From NCBI GenBank assembly GCA_964441335.1, contig CAYTUI010000029.1, positions 1 through 17,986 on the forward strand: a stretch of DNA of 17,986 nt, read 5' to 3'. The notes under the pieces are model-generated. The model did not search any database. It saw only the letters and a program-made list of their open reading frames with translations, and was not told the DNA's origin. Below, one piece after another: positions 1 through 6,869 of the stretch. The DNA is from CAYTUI01 sp964441335 (GTDB lineage Bacteria > Patescibacteriota > Patescibacteriia > UBA1558 > 2-01-FULL-52-15). Both the position numbers and the translations under genes were made by a program. How positions within the stretch are numbered: the first letter of the stretch is position 1; every line of letters starts with the position of its first letter.

Positions 1-152
1 TACTTTTGTGACCAAAAGTATTCAAAAGTCTTGAGGATTTTTTAACTCGCCGTGCGACGATAAAAATTGGTTCTCTTACTTGGGGCTCAAACAAGAAAAA
101 ATCCTCAAACTCCTGCCGCTACGCTTGAATATATTTTAATGATTTAATTCAA
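1..152. repeat. Gene-free stretch of nested inverted repeats
   Basis: No credible gene is seen here. Three inverted repeats follow one another. Positions 1-20 form TACTTTTG/CAAAAGTA around a 4-nt loop. Positions 31-43 (TTGAGGATTTTTT) are the perfect reverse complement of 96-108, a 13-bp arm pair enclosing about 52 nt. TTGAAT at 125-130 pairs with ATTCAA at 147-152. A short open frame at the left edge (stop at 43-45) could be the tail of an upstream gene but has no recognisable content. The layout resembles a dispersed non-coding hairpin element, but no second copy lies in the window. Confidence 0.55.
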
Positions 153-186
153 AAAGAAGACCGCGCGTCCTGCCGGGCGCGCGGTC
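151..186 (-). terminator. Intrinsic terminator of the 196-1035 gene
   Basis: GACCGCGCG at 159-167 and CGCGCGGTC at 178-186 form a perfect 9-bp GC-rich stem with a 10-nt loop. Read on the minus strand, the stem is followed by a T-rich run (TTCTTTTT), and it starts 9 nt past the stop codon of the minus-strand gene. The plus-strand side has no comparable T run, so the terminator most likely serves the minus-strand gene. Confidence 0.85.
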
Positions 187-195
187 GGTTTCTGT

Positions 196-1035
196 TTAGC
201 CGTTCTGCGCTGACGCGCAGAGAACCAGCAAGTTGCCATTCGTGTCAAATCCTAGTGGCAAGTTGCCGGAACGCCAGAGTCTCAGTAAGGGACCGAAGTC
301 TTTGCCCCTGTCTTCAGCTAGGGCAAAGCCACAGGCGTAGACAAGACTGTCTCCGAGGCCGTTTCCAGTGGTGCTGATTTGATAAAGGCTGGCCAAAAGG
401 GCGTTCCAAAGGCTGTCCCCGAGGCTGACCTGGCTGTTACCAAGTACTGCCCCAGGTCTGGCCCAAAGGCTGGCCCTAAGGGTGCTACCAAGGCTGGCCG
501 GAAGGCTGGCTTGAAGGCTGTTCCAAAGGCTAGCCGAAAGGCTGGTTTGAAGGCTGACTTCGCTTACATCTCCTGATGTGGTAATCTTGACGCCATTAAA
601 GTTTGTCCAGAAGACAGACTTATGGCATTGGTCCTCAAGATCGGTGGCCGGCGGTTTGAGATGAAAGGACAGCTTGTTCGAGTAGAACGGTGCCAATAAG
701 CCCTCGCTCATCAACAGCTCACCTTTGCCCGGGAAACGCTCATTCCAAAAGACAACCAGCCGTTTATGAAACTTTCGTGACAGACCGGCCGGAGGATCAG
801 GCTTGCGTTGCTGATCGACAATGATCTGCAAGTCATCGCCGATCTTATAGAGCCGACTTTGAGCCGCTTGAAACAGCCAGGCTAGTTCCTCTTGAACGCT
901 CGGGTTTACAGCCCGGCGTAGACTTACAAGCAAGTTGTTATGAACAGCGGAGTCAGTGGCAGCCAGATGAAAGAGTTCCGCCAGCAATTTGCTTGAACGG
1001 CGGATTTGAGCATCCAGTTTTTGATCGGTTTTCAC
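196..1035 (-). CDS. Unrecognised protein with a Ser-Leu four-residue repeat
   Basis: I do not recognise this 279-residue protein. The N-terminal ~155 residues look globular and mixed, with several Trp and Phe. Residues 161-220 are a degenerate four-residue repeat of the form S-L-x-x (SLQT, SLSA, SLWN, SLQA, SLPA and so on), encoded by a 12-bp tandem repeat. The last ~55 residues are ordinary again (LLRLWRSGNLPLGF near residues 250-263). There is no signal peptide or membrane segment. The start is GTG at 1035, chosen because AGGAG lies 7 nt upstream. The gene has its own TTGACA promoter and a GC-rich terminator, so it is a single-gene unit. It is GC-richer than its neighbours, with balanced codon use, which suggests a different origin or different selection on expression. 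A four-residue Leu repeat could form a regular helix or solenoid; this is speculative. Confidence 0.8.
   Translation of the reverse strand: MKTDQKLDAQIRRSSKLLAELFHLAATDSAVHNNLLVSLRRAVNPSVQEELAWLFQAAQSRLYKIGDDLQIIVDQQRKPDPPAGLSRKFHKRLVVFWNERFPGKGELLMSEGLLAPFYSNKLSFHLKPPATDLEDQCHKSVFWTNFNGVKITTSGDVSEVSLQTSLSASLWNSLQASLPASLGSTLRASLWARPGAVLGNSQVSLGDSLWNALLASLYQISTTGNGLGDSLVYACGFALAEDRGKDFGPLLRLWRSGNLPLGFDTNGNLLVLCASAQNG
376..555 (-). repeat. 12-bp degenerate tandem repeat inside the gene
   Basis: On the plus strand the word AAGGCTGGC/AAGGCTGTTCC recurs about every 12 bp. Translated on the minus strand it gives about 15 units of S-L-x-x covering residues 161-220. The units are diverged at the DNA level but keep the Leu position, suggesting an old repeat maintained by selection on the protein rather than a fresh slippage array. 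Confidence 0.8.
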
Positions 1036-1079
1036 GATCTTTCTCCTTTTTTAGGTACAACTGACCGATTTTCACGATC
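1022..1079 (-). repeat. 18-bp direct repeat bracketing the ribosome binding site
   Basis: Plus-strand TGACCGATTTTCACGATC at 1062-1079 recurs at 1022-1039 as TGATCGGTTTTCACGATC (16 of 18 identical, 40 bp apart). The downstream copy covers the GTG start codon of the minus-strand gene. The other copy lies in its leader, upstream of the AGGAG at 1043-1047. It could be a local duplication, a duplicated operator, or a decoy initiation site. Confidence 0.7.
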
Positions 1080-1106
1080 AGGCTTAGCCACGATGGTAAG
1101 CATCTA

Positions 1107-1135
1107 AATAATGCTATTTTCTGAAATTTTGTCAA
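1107..1135 (-). promoter_or_regulatory. Promoter of the 196-1035 gene
   Basis: On the minus strand there is an exact TTGACA (1130-1135), then 16-18 nt and an A/T-rich -10 (ATTATT at 17-nt spacing, with CATTAT or TTATTT as alternatives). The -10 is not a good match, so its exact position is uncertain. The GTG start follows about 72 nt downstream. Confidence 0.6.
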
Positions 1136-1202
1136 GCCCTCGGGTTGCGGATGTAATACTGCAAGAATTTTTTCATTTGTCCCTTTGCGCAACGCTAGCA
1201 CG

Positions 1203-1240
1203 TAGTTTGGTAGCTTGGTAGAGTGGTAGAATTGTGGTAT
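1203..1240. repeat. TTTGGTAG/CTACCAA-type repeat block, left copy
   Basis: The words TAGTTTGGTAG, CTTGGTAG, AGTGGTAG and TTGTGGTAT recur every 8-10 nt. They are the reverse complement of the CTACCAA words in the block at 1648-1708, so the four-helix-bundle gene sits between inverted repeat blocks. Confidence 0.7.
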
Positions 1241-1243
1241 GTT
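1215..1243 (+). promoter_or_regulatory. Possible promoter of the four-helix-bundle gene
   Basis: TTGGTA at 1215-1220 and TATGTT at 1238-1243 are separated by 17 nt and lie 37 nt upstream of the ATG. The -35 is built from the GGTAG repeat words, so the match may be accidental. Confidence 0.35.
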
Positions 1244-1279
1244 AATTTAACAGGGGTCATTAATAATTAACGAAAAGCG

Positions 1280-1630
1280 ATGACAACCTATAGAGATTTA
1301 GTAGCTTGGCAACGAGCTATTGAGCTGGTTTTGGCTATCTATAAGCTGACTGGGGATTTGCCACAAGCTGAATTATATGGCTTAACTTCTCAAATGCGCA
1401 GAGCCGCGGTTTCAATACCGTCAAATATTGCCGAAGGACATAGAAGGGGTAGTAAGAATGAATTTATGAGATTTTTGAGAATTTCCTACGGTTCAGGAGC
1501 AGAATTGGAAACTCAAATAGAAATAATTAAGCGTTTAGAATTTGTCAGTGACGGTACATGCCAAAAGGCTGACAGTTTACTGACGGAAGTTATGAAAATG
1601 ATAAATAAGTTATTACATAGCCAGTGGTAG
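1280..1630 (+). CDS. Four-helix-bundle protein (23S rRNA intervening-sequence family)
   Basis: The 116-residue product matches the small four-helix-bundle family first seen inside intervening sequences of 23S rRNA genes. Recognisable features are the N-terminal YRDLVAWQRAIEL helix, the GLTSQMRRAAVSIPSNIAEG core at about residues 36-55, and the FLRISYGSGAELETQIEI helix near residues 66-83. Members are usually 110-130 residues, so it looks complete. No rRNA lies nearby, so this is a free-standing copy, as is common in CPR and Bacteroidetes genomes. Its molecular role is not established. No SD precedes the ATG. The gene is flanked by inverted blocks of CTACCAA-type words, which may reflect how the family spreads or is tolerated in genomes; that is inference. 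Confidence 0.93.
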   Translation: MTTYRDLVAWQRAIELVLAIYKLTGDLPQAELYGLTSQMRRAAVSIPSNIAEGHRRGSKNEFMRFLRISYGSGAELETQIEIIKRLEFVSDGTCQKADSLLTEVMKMINKLLHSQW

Positions 1631-1647
1631 CATATTGACGTCTCAAC

Positions 1648-1708
1648 TACCAATCTACCAATCTACAAATCTACAAAACTACCACACTACTAATCTACCA
1701 AACTACTA
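1648..1708. repeat. CTACCAA-type repeat block, right copy
   Basis: The segment is almost entirely near-copies of CTACCAAT, CTACAAAT, CTACCACA and CTACTAAT at 8-10 nt spacing. It is the complement of the block at 1203-1240. It ends directly before the ATG at 1711 and so forms the whole leader of the DUF721 gene. Confidence 0.85.
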
Positions 1709-1710
1709 AC

Positions 1711-2007
1711 ATGTCATTTGCCGGCCTATCATCACTATTACGAAAATCCATCACCAGCCGCGGCCTGTCTTATCAGGTAGAAGCGTCTATGGCTTTGCAG
1801 TTTTTTGATCAGGCGGCCGAAGAGCTTTGGCAGGGCAAGATGAAGGACAGAGCCAGAGCCATGTATTTGAAAGATCATGCCTTAACTATTGCTGTTTTGT
1901 CGCCGGTATTGTCGCAGGAAATCAGACTAAAAGAAGCACAAGTACTGGAGTATATAAATAAAAAAGCTGGTGCAGAAATTGTGACGAAATTGAAATTTAT
2001 TAGTTAG
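1711..2007 (+). CDS. DUF721/DciA-like protein
   Basis: The 98-residue product has the DUF721 pattern: an amphipathic N-terminus, an A-x2-LW segment around residues 36-40, a YLKDHALTIAVLSPVLSQEI strand-helix core at about residues 52-71, and a C-terminal segment resembling the N-x-x-G-x-x-V-V-x-x-I/L-x-F ending (INKKAGAEIVTKLKF). Characterised DUF721 proteins (DciA) load the replicative helicase in bacteria lacking DnaC/DnaI loaders; whether this short version does so is inference. The leader consists of CTACCAA repeats without an SD. The downstream epimerase starts 9 nt after the stop, so the two are probably co-transcribed although functionally unrelated. Confidence 0.75.
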   Translation: MSFAGLSSLLRKSITSRGLSYQVEASMALQFFDQAAEELWQGKMKDRARAMYLKDHALTIAVLSPVLSQEIRLKEAQVLEYINKKAGAEIVTKLKFIS

Positions 2008-2016
2008 AAAAAAATT

Positions 2017-2937
2017 ATGTCCAAAACATATTTAGTTACCGGCGGTGCCGGCTTTATCGGCCATCATTTGGTCAGAAAATTAATTGAGTCGGGTCATAAA
2101 GTTAAAATCATTGATAATTTTTCCACCGGCGTCAGAAATAGGATTCATCCGCAGGCGGAATTATTGGAAGCGGACATTAGCCGGCTGGATAAAATTAAGG
2201 ATTTTTTTCAAGGAGTTGACGGAGTTTTTCATGTGGCGGCCTTACCCAGAGTGCAATTCTCTATTGAAGAGCCAGTGGTGACTCATCAGACCAATATTAA
2301 CGGAACGTTAAATGTTTTGCTGGCGGCTAAAGAAGCCGGGGTAAAGCGTCTGGTTTATTCGGCTTCATCGTCGGCTTATGGCGGCGGTGAAGAAATGCCC
2401 CAACATGAGTTATTAAAACCCAACCCCATCAGTCCTTACGCTTTACAGAAATATGTGGGCGAAGAATATGCCAAATTGGCAGCTATGTTTTGGAATTTGG
2501 AAACAGTGTCTTTAAGATATTTTAATGTTTTTGGGCCCGAAATGGCTGATGAGGGCGCCTACAAAACCGTTATTTCAGTTTTTTGCGAACAGTTTTTTAC
2601 CGGTCAGCCTCTAACCGTCACTGGTGACGGTTTGCAAACCAGAGATTTTACTTTTGTTGACGATGTAGTGCGAGCCAATATAATGGCTATGGAAAGTGAC
2701 AAAGTCGGTCAAGGCGAAGTCATGAATATCGGCGGCAGTGACAATCGTAGCGTTCAGTCTATTGCCGAAGTCTTTGGCGGACAGATAGAACATATAGCGC
2801 CCAGAGTTGAACCTCATGATAGTCTGGCTGATACCACTAAGGCTAAAGAGCTACTGGGCTGGCAGCCTCTGACTGGATTTGATGAAGGCTTGAAAATTAC
2901 TATTGAATACTACAAAGGTTTATATAATAAAAAGTAG
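2017..2937 (+). CDS. NAD-dependent nucleotide-sugar epimerase/dehydratase
   Basis: This is a complete 306-residue extended short-chain dehydrogenase. The dinucleotide-binding motif TGGAGFIG is at residues 8-15. Asp at 33 (IIDNFSTG) is positioned to bind the NAD ribose. The Ser-rich SASSSAYGGG follows at about 115-124, and the catalytic YxxxK is Tyr141/Lys145. RYFNVFGP (167-174) and TRDFTFVDDV (208-217) are typical of UDP-glucose/UDP-GlcNAc 4-epimerases. It therefore probably interconverts nucleotide sugars in the cytoplasm for surface glycans, though the substrate cannot be fixed. The start ATG follows an A-rich stretch with no SD. A hairpin ending in a T run follows the stop. Confidence 0.9.
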   Translation: MSKTYLVTGGAGFIGHHLVRKLIESGHKVKIIDNFSTGVRNRIHPQAELLEADISRLDKIKDFFQGVDGVFHVAALPRVQFSIEEPVVTHQTNINGTLNVLLAAKEAGVKRLVYSASSSAYGGGEEMPQHELLKPNPISPYALQKYVGEEYAKLAAMFWNLETVSLRYFNVFGPEMADEGAYKTVISVFCEQFFTGQPLTVTGDGLQTRDFTFVDDVVRANIMAMESDKVGQGEVMNIGGSDNRSVQSIAEVFGGQIEHIAPRVEPHDSLADTTKAKELLGWQPLTGFDEGLKITIEYYKGLYNKK

Positions 2938-2968
2938 CTAGATTTGATCTAGGTCTGCAGACTTTTTG
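2930..2968 (+). terminator. Probable terminator after the epimerase
   Basis: AAAAAGT at 2930-2936 is complementary to ACTTTTT at 2961-2967. Inside are two palindromes, CTAGATTTGATCTAG (2939-2953) and GTCTGCAGAC (2953-2962), and TTTTT follows. The outer stem overlaps the last codons of the epimerase. The stem is AT-rich, so efficiency is uncertain. Confidence 0.5.
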
Positions 2969-2969
2969 T

Positions 2970-2999
2970 TTGATAAACAGCGAAAAAGTGTGTTATAAT
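2970..2999 (+). promoter_or_regulatory. Promoter of the membrane protein-pheST-antiporter operon
   Basis: TTGATA at 2970-2975, an 18-nt spacer and a perfect TATAAT at 2994-2999. The predicted start of transcription falls at about 3005-3008, which is at or just before the ATG at 3009. The mRNA would therefore have almost no leader. Confidence 0.8.
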
Positions 3000-3008
3000 T
3001 TAAGTCGT

Positions 3009-3431
3009 ATGGGAATTCGAGCCTACTTGATTTTGATGACCATAACCACTATTATTGCCTGGACCGGCTGGGCAATGGTTATAACCAATATTGACCCCGA
3101 AACTGCTGGTTTGTGGGGCTTTACTTTTTTCTATTTAAGTTTCTTTCTGTCTTTACTGGGTTCATTTTCTATCATTGGTTATGTTGTCAGGTTTATCTGG
3201 TCACATTTGGCTTTAACACCCGGCAGTAAAGCGCGCCGTCAAAAGCAGGCTAATGTCTATCGCGTTTCCACGGCCTTTCGGCAGGCTCTGTTATGGTCGC
3301 TGGCCATTACTATTGCCCTGACTTTACAGTCACAGCGCTTGTTGGTTTGGTGGCTAATGCTGTTGCTGGTAGTTGTTTTCGCGCTGATTGAATTTACAAT
3401 AATTTCTCTAACTAGAGAAAAAAATAGTTAG
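3009..3431 (+). CDS. Small four-helix membrane protein upstream of pheS
   Basis: The 140-residue product has four clear hydrophobic segments, at about residues 5-25, 35-62, 96-110 and 113-132. A basic cytoplasmic loop (PGSKARRQKQANVYR) lies in the middle. I recognise no named family. An in-frame TTG at 2970 would add 13 residues but falls inside the -35 box of the promoter, so ATG at 3009 is preferred. The gene ends 3 nt before pheS and shares its operon. Housekeeping function is possible, but nothing ties it to tRNA charging except position. Confidence 0.8.
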   Translation: MGIRAYLILMTITTIIAWTGWAMVITNIDPETAGLWGFTFFYLSFFLSLLGSFSIIGYVVRFIWSHLALTPGSKARRQKQANVYRVSTAFRQALLWSLAITIALTLQSQRLLVWWLMLLLVVVFALIEFTIISLTREKNS

Positions 3432-3434
3432 TTT

Positions 3435-4442
3435 ATGGATAATCATTTACGACAAATTAAGAAAGATTTTTTTGAAGCTTTAGCTAAGATTTCCGACCAG
3501 AGGTCTTTGGCTGACTTGGAGCAGAAATATTTTAGTCGTAAGGGACTGCTTAGTCAGGCTTTGCGTGGCGTTAAAGATATCTCTGAAAGTGAACGTGCTC
3601 GGATCGGCAAGATGGCTAATCAGCTGAAACAGGAACTGGGACAAGCTTTGCAGGAAACGAAAAAGAAGGTCGGCGACAGTATCAAAGATCTTCAGGATTT
3701 TGACCCGACCTTGCCCGGAAAAAATTCCGGTTTTGGTCATTTACATCCTAATACCGTAATTCAGCGTCAGTTGGAGAGTATTTTTAAACAGCTCGGCTTT
3801 ATGGTTCTGGATGGACCGGAAATTGAGTCAGAATATTATAACTTCACATCTTTAAATGTTCCAGCCGATCATCCCGCCAGGGATATGCAGGATACTTTTT
3901 GGCTGACCGACGGTAATTTATTACGCACCCAGACCTCGCCATTACAGGTACGCGCTTTACAAAAATTCGGCGCTCCGTTTTATGGAGTGGTACCGGGGCG
4001 CGTTTTTCGTTATGAATCGTCTGATGTTGCCCATGACCATACTTTCTATCAGTTTGAGGGATTTATGGTGGATAAGAATATAACTGTGGCCAATCTAATT
4101 GCAGTCATGAAGATTATGTTGCAGAGTGTCTTTCAGCGCGAAGTTGATGTCAGATTAAGGCCGGGATACTTTCCCTTTGTGGAGCCGGGTTTTGAATTGG
4201 ATATTCGTTGTTTAATTTGTGAAGGTAAGGGTTGTAGTGTCTGCAAACAGGTCGGCTGGGTTGAACTTTTGGGCTGCGGTATGGTACATCCCCATGTTCT
4301 CAAAGAGGGCGGAGTGGACCCGTCCCAGTTTACTGGTTTTGCTTTTGGCATGGGTCTAACCAGATTAATTATGATGAAGCACGGCATTGATGATATTCGG
4401 CATTTGATGTCCGGTGACATAAGATTTTTGAAGCAGTTTTAA
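3435..4442 (+). CDS. pheS: Phenylalanine-tRNA ligase alpha subunit
   Basis: Full-length PheS (335 residues), the catalytic subunit that activates phenylalanine and charges tRNA-Phe in an alpha2beta2 complex with PheT. The N-terminal ~85 residues form the usual coiled-coil tRNA-binding arm. Class II signatures follow: HPARDMQDTFWL near 146, motif 2 around FRYESSDVAHDHTFYQFEGF (about 190-210), and motif 3 FAFGMGLTRL (about 300-309). A four-Cys cluster, C-x2-C-x4-C-x2-C (CLICEGKGCSVC), lies just before the VELLGCGMVHP segment. This zinc-knuckle-like insertion occurs in a subset of bacterial PheS proteins. No SD precedes the ATG. pheT starts 1 nt after the stop. Confidence 0.98.
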   Translation: MDNHLRQIKKDFFEALAKISDQRSLADLEQKYFSRKGLLSQALRGVKDISESERARIGKMANQLKQELGQALQETKKKVGDSIKDLQDFDPTLPGKNSGFGHLHPNTVIQRQLESIFKQLGFMVLDGPEIESEYYNFTSLNVPADHPARDMQDTFWLTDGNLLRTQTSPLQVRALQKFGAPFYGVVPGRVFRYESSDVAHDHTFYQFEGFMVDKNITVANLIAVMKIMLQSVFQREVDVRLRPGYFPFVEPGFELDIRCLICEGKGCSVCKQVGWVELLGCGMVHPHVLKEGGVDPSQFTGFAFGMGLTRLIMMKHGIDDIRHLMSGDIRFLKQF

Positions 4443-4443
4443 T

Positions 4444-6867
4444 ATGTATTTATCTTTAAATTGGATTAAAAAATTTGTCTCTTTGCCTGACGTTTTACCA
4501 AAACAGCTGGCGACGGATTTAACAATGTCTTCAGTTGAAGTAGAGGATGTTATAGAACAAAGTCAGGCTTTGAACGGGGTTGTAATCGGACAGATTAAGG
4601 AATTAGTTAAACATCCGCAGGCTGATAAATTATGGATTTGTAAAACTGATATCGGAGAACAGGTTGTGCAGATAGTTTGTGGTGGCAGTAATTTGAAAGA
4701 AGGAATGAAGGTGGCGGTTGCCAAAATTGGCGCTAAAGTTAAGTGGCATGGTCAAAGTGAAGTAGTAACTATAGAGAAGGTAAAAATTAGAGGACAGGAG
4801 AGTAACGGCATGATTGCGGCTGCCAGCGAACTGGGTTTGGAAAATCTTTTTACGGCTGAAGATGAAAGGCAGGTAATTGATTTGTCGGCTTATAATTTTA
4901 AACCGGGCGTGTCCTTATCCGGCGTCTTAAATTTAAATGACGTCATTTTGGAGATTGATAATAAGTCTATGACCCATCGGCCCGATCTTTGGGGGCAGTA
5001 TGGTTTAGCCAGAGAATTGGCGGCTATTTATGACAAAAAGTTAAAACCCTTAAAGCTGGCCGAGATTGTAAAAGATAGTGGTCATAAAAAGATTGATGTT
5101 AGCGTTAAGAGCCCGAGCTGTTACCGTTACAGTGGTTTGGTCATGGATAATATTAAAGTTGGCCCGTCGCCTTGGTGGCTGCGAATTAGTTTGGAATCGG
5201 TTGGCCTGCGGTCAATCAATAATATTGTGGATGTTACTAATTATGTCATGATGGAGCTGGGACAGCCGTTGCACGCTTTTGATTACCAGCTGTTGGAAGG
5301 ACAGGGGGTAGTTGTCAGAGAGTTAGATAGAGTGGAAAATTTTCAGACTTTGGATGGCTTTAAACATAAATTGCCGGTTGGTACTCTAATGATTGGTGAT
5401 AAGAAAAAAAATGTGGCCATCGCCGGTATTATGGGCGGTCTGAACAGTGAGATTAAAGATAATACCACTGCAATTTTTTTGGAGTCTGCTAATTTTCAGG
5501 CCAGCAAAGTCCGACATGTTTCAATGAAACTGGGTTTACGCACCGATGCTTCCACCAGATTTGAAAAATCTTTAGACCCCACCTTAACAATGCCGGCATT
5601 ACAGCGCGCTGTCAGTCTTATTAAACTTGTTTGTCCTGAAGCAACGGTGGTCAGCAAAACAATTGATATTGATAATCGGCCTGATTTTAATCGGGAAATT
5701 ATTTTAGACCGCAGTTTGTTGGTCAGATTGTTGGGTATTGAGCTGGAAGATAAAGTGGTGAAGGATATTCTGCAGAGATTGGGTTTTACAGTAGTTAAGA
5801 AGAAGGGAATTTTTACAGTTGGTGTTCCGTCCTGGCGAGCGACCAAAGATATAACCATTGCCGAGGATTTGGTGGAGGAGATTGCCCGTATTTACGGTTA
5901 TAGCAATATTGCCCCGGTTCTGCCTGTTGTGAAATTAAAACAGCCGGACGCTAATATTGAAAAGAAATTGGAAAATCAGATTAAAGACATGCTGGCTTAT
6001 AACTCTGACTATATCGAAGTCTATAATTATTCTTTTGCCGAACCGTTGTGGACACCACTTCTGGGTTTAGCCGAACATCAGGTGGAAGTTAAAAATGCTT
6101 TGACAGAAGACCAACGCTATATGCGTACCTCACTGTTGCCCTGGCTGATGAAAAATGTTGATGATAATATCCGTTGGCAAGATGATTTTAGACTGTTTGA
6201 ATTTGGCAGAGTCTTTAAGGCGGTTAAAGGTTCTTATCATGTTGATACAACAGGCAAGGACTTTTTGCCGGAGCAGAATTTATATTTCAGCGGCGTAACT
6301 GTTTCTAAAGAAAAAAGTGAACAGCAGCTTTATTTGCAGACCAAAGGCATGCTACAGCAAATGTTGGCTCATTATAATTTGGATTTTAGTCTGGAGTTAG
6401 AAGAGATGCCATTTAGCCACCTACGGCAGGTCTTTAAATCGCATGATCAGAAATTCGGTTCTTTCGGATTGCTCAATAGTGAAATTGCCGGCAAATATTT
6501 TGAGGGCCACAAAGTTGTTTGGTGGGAATTGAATTTTTCCAAGCTGGTTAAACATGCGGATTTTAGTCGAACTTTTAGCGCTTTACCAAAATACCCGACG
6601 GTTGTCAGAGATTTGGCAGTCGTTGTTGAGCAAAATGTTTCCTGGGAAAATCTGTCCAAAGAAATTTCTGCCGCCTCCCCTTTGATAGAGGAAGTTGATT
6701 TGTTTGATATTTTTCAGTCCAAAGAGTTAGGCACCGGGAAACATTCTTTAGCTTTTTCCATTGTTTTTAGGAGTCCTGATAGAACCTTAGAGTCTAAAGA
6801 AATTGAAGCTGTAATGGCCAAGATCAAGGATCGTTTAAAGAATAAATTTAGTGCTAGACAGAGATAA
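4444..6867 (+). CDS. pheT: Phenylalanine-tRNA ligase beta subunit
   Basis: Full-length PheT (807 residues). Domains in order: an N-terminal SLNWIKKFV segment, an EMAP/tRNA-binding OB fold (about residues 40-150, with KVKIRGQESNGMIAAASELGL near its end), the B3/B4 editing domain (about 210-380, with NNIVDVTNYVMMELGQPLHAFD), B5 (about 405-475), the catalytic-like core (about 490-690) and a C-terminal ferredoxin-fold anticodon-binding domain (about 715-800, beginning LPKYPTVVRDLAVVVE). It binds tRNA-Phe and removes misacylated Tyr in partnership with PheS. The 1-nt gap to pheS and 2-nt gap to the next gene imply translational coupling. There is no SD. Confidence 0.98.
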   Translation: MYLSLNWIKKFVSLPDVLPKQLATDLTMSSVEVEDVIEQSQALNGVVIGQIKELVKHPQADKLWICKTDIGEQVVQIVCGGSNLKEGMKVAVAKIGAKVKWHGQSEVVTIEKVKIRGQESNGMIAAASELGLENLFTAEDERQVIDLSAYNFKPGVSLSGVLNLNDVILEIDNKSMTHRPDLWGQYGLARELAAIYDKKLKPLKLAEIVKDSGHKKIDVSVKSPSCYRYSGLVMDNIKVGPSPWWLRISLESVGLRSINNIVDVTNYVMMELGQPLHAFDYQLLEGQGVVVRELDRVENFQTLDGFKHKLPVGTLMIGDKKKNVAIAGIMGGLNSEIKDNTTAIFLESANFQASKVRHVSMKLGLRTDASTRFEKSLDPTLTMPALQRAVSLIKLVCPEATVVSKTIDIDNRPDFNREIILDRSLLVRLLGIELEDKVVKDILQRLGFTVVKKKGIFTVGVPSWRATKDITIAEDLVEEIARIYGYSNIAPVLPVVKLKQPDANIEKKLENQIKDMLAYNSDYIEVYNYSFAEPLWTPLLGLAEHQVEVKNALTEDQRYMRTSLLPWLMKNVDDNIRWQDDFRLFEFGRVFKAVKGSYHVDTTGKDFLPEQNLYFSGVTVSKEKSEQQLYLQTKGMLQQMLAHYNLDFSLELEEMPFSHLRQVFKSHDQKFGSFGLLNSEIAGKYFEGHKVVWWELNFSKLVKHADFSRTFSALPKYPTVVRDLAVVVEQNVSWENLSKEISAASPLIEEVDLFDIFQSKELGTGKHSLAFSIVFRSPDRTLESKEIEAVMAKIKDRLKNKFSARQR

Positions 6868-6869
6868 AA

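Noticed and set aside
379..576. Plus-strand Lys/Ala/Gly/Pro-rich open frame
   Set aside because: It is the antisense reading of the 12-bp repeat in the minus-strand gene, with no start signal; the composition is a by-product of the repeat.
953..1201. Minus-strand frame overlapping the start of the repeat-protein gene
   Set aside because: It runs across the TTGACA promoter and the SD of the real gene and has no credible start signal of its own.
2970..3008. TTG start extending the small membrane protein by 13 residues
   Set aside because: The TTG is part of the -35 box and the extension spans the -10, so it would not be transcribed from that promoter.
4200..4260. Four-Cys cluster in PheS as a novel domain
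   Set aside because: The C-x2-C-x4-C-x2-C insertion before the GCGMVHP segment is known in a subset of bacterial PheS proteins.
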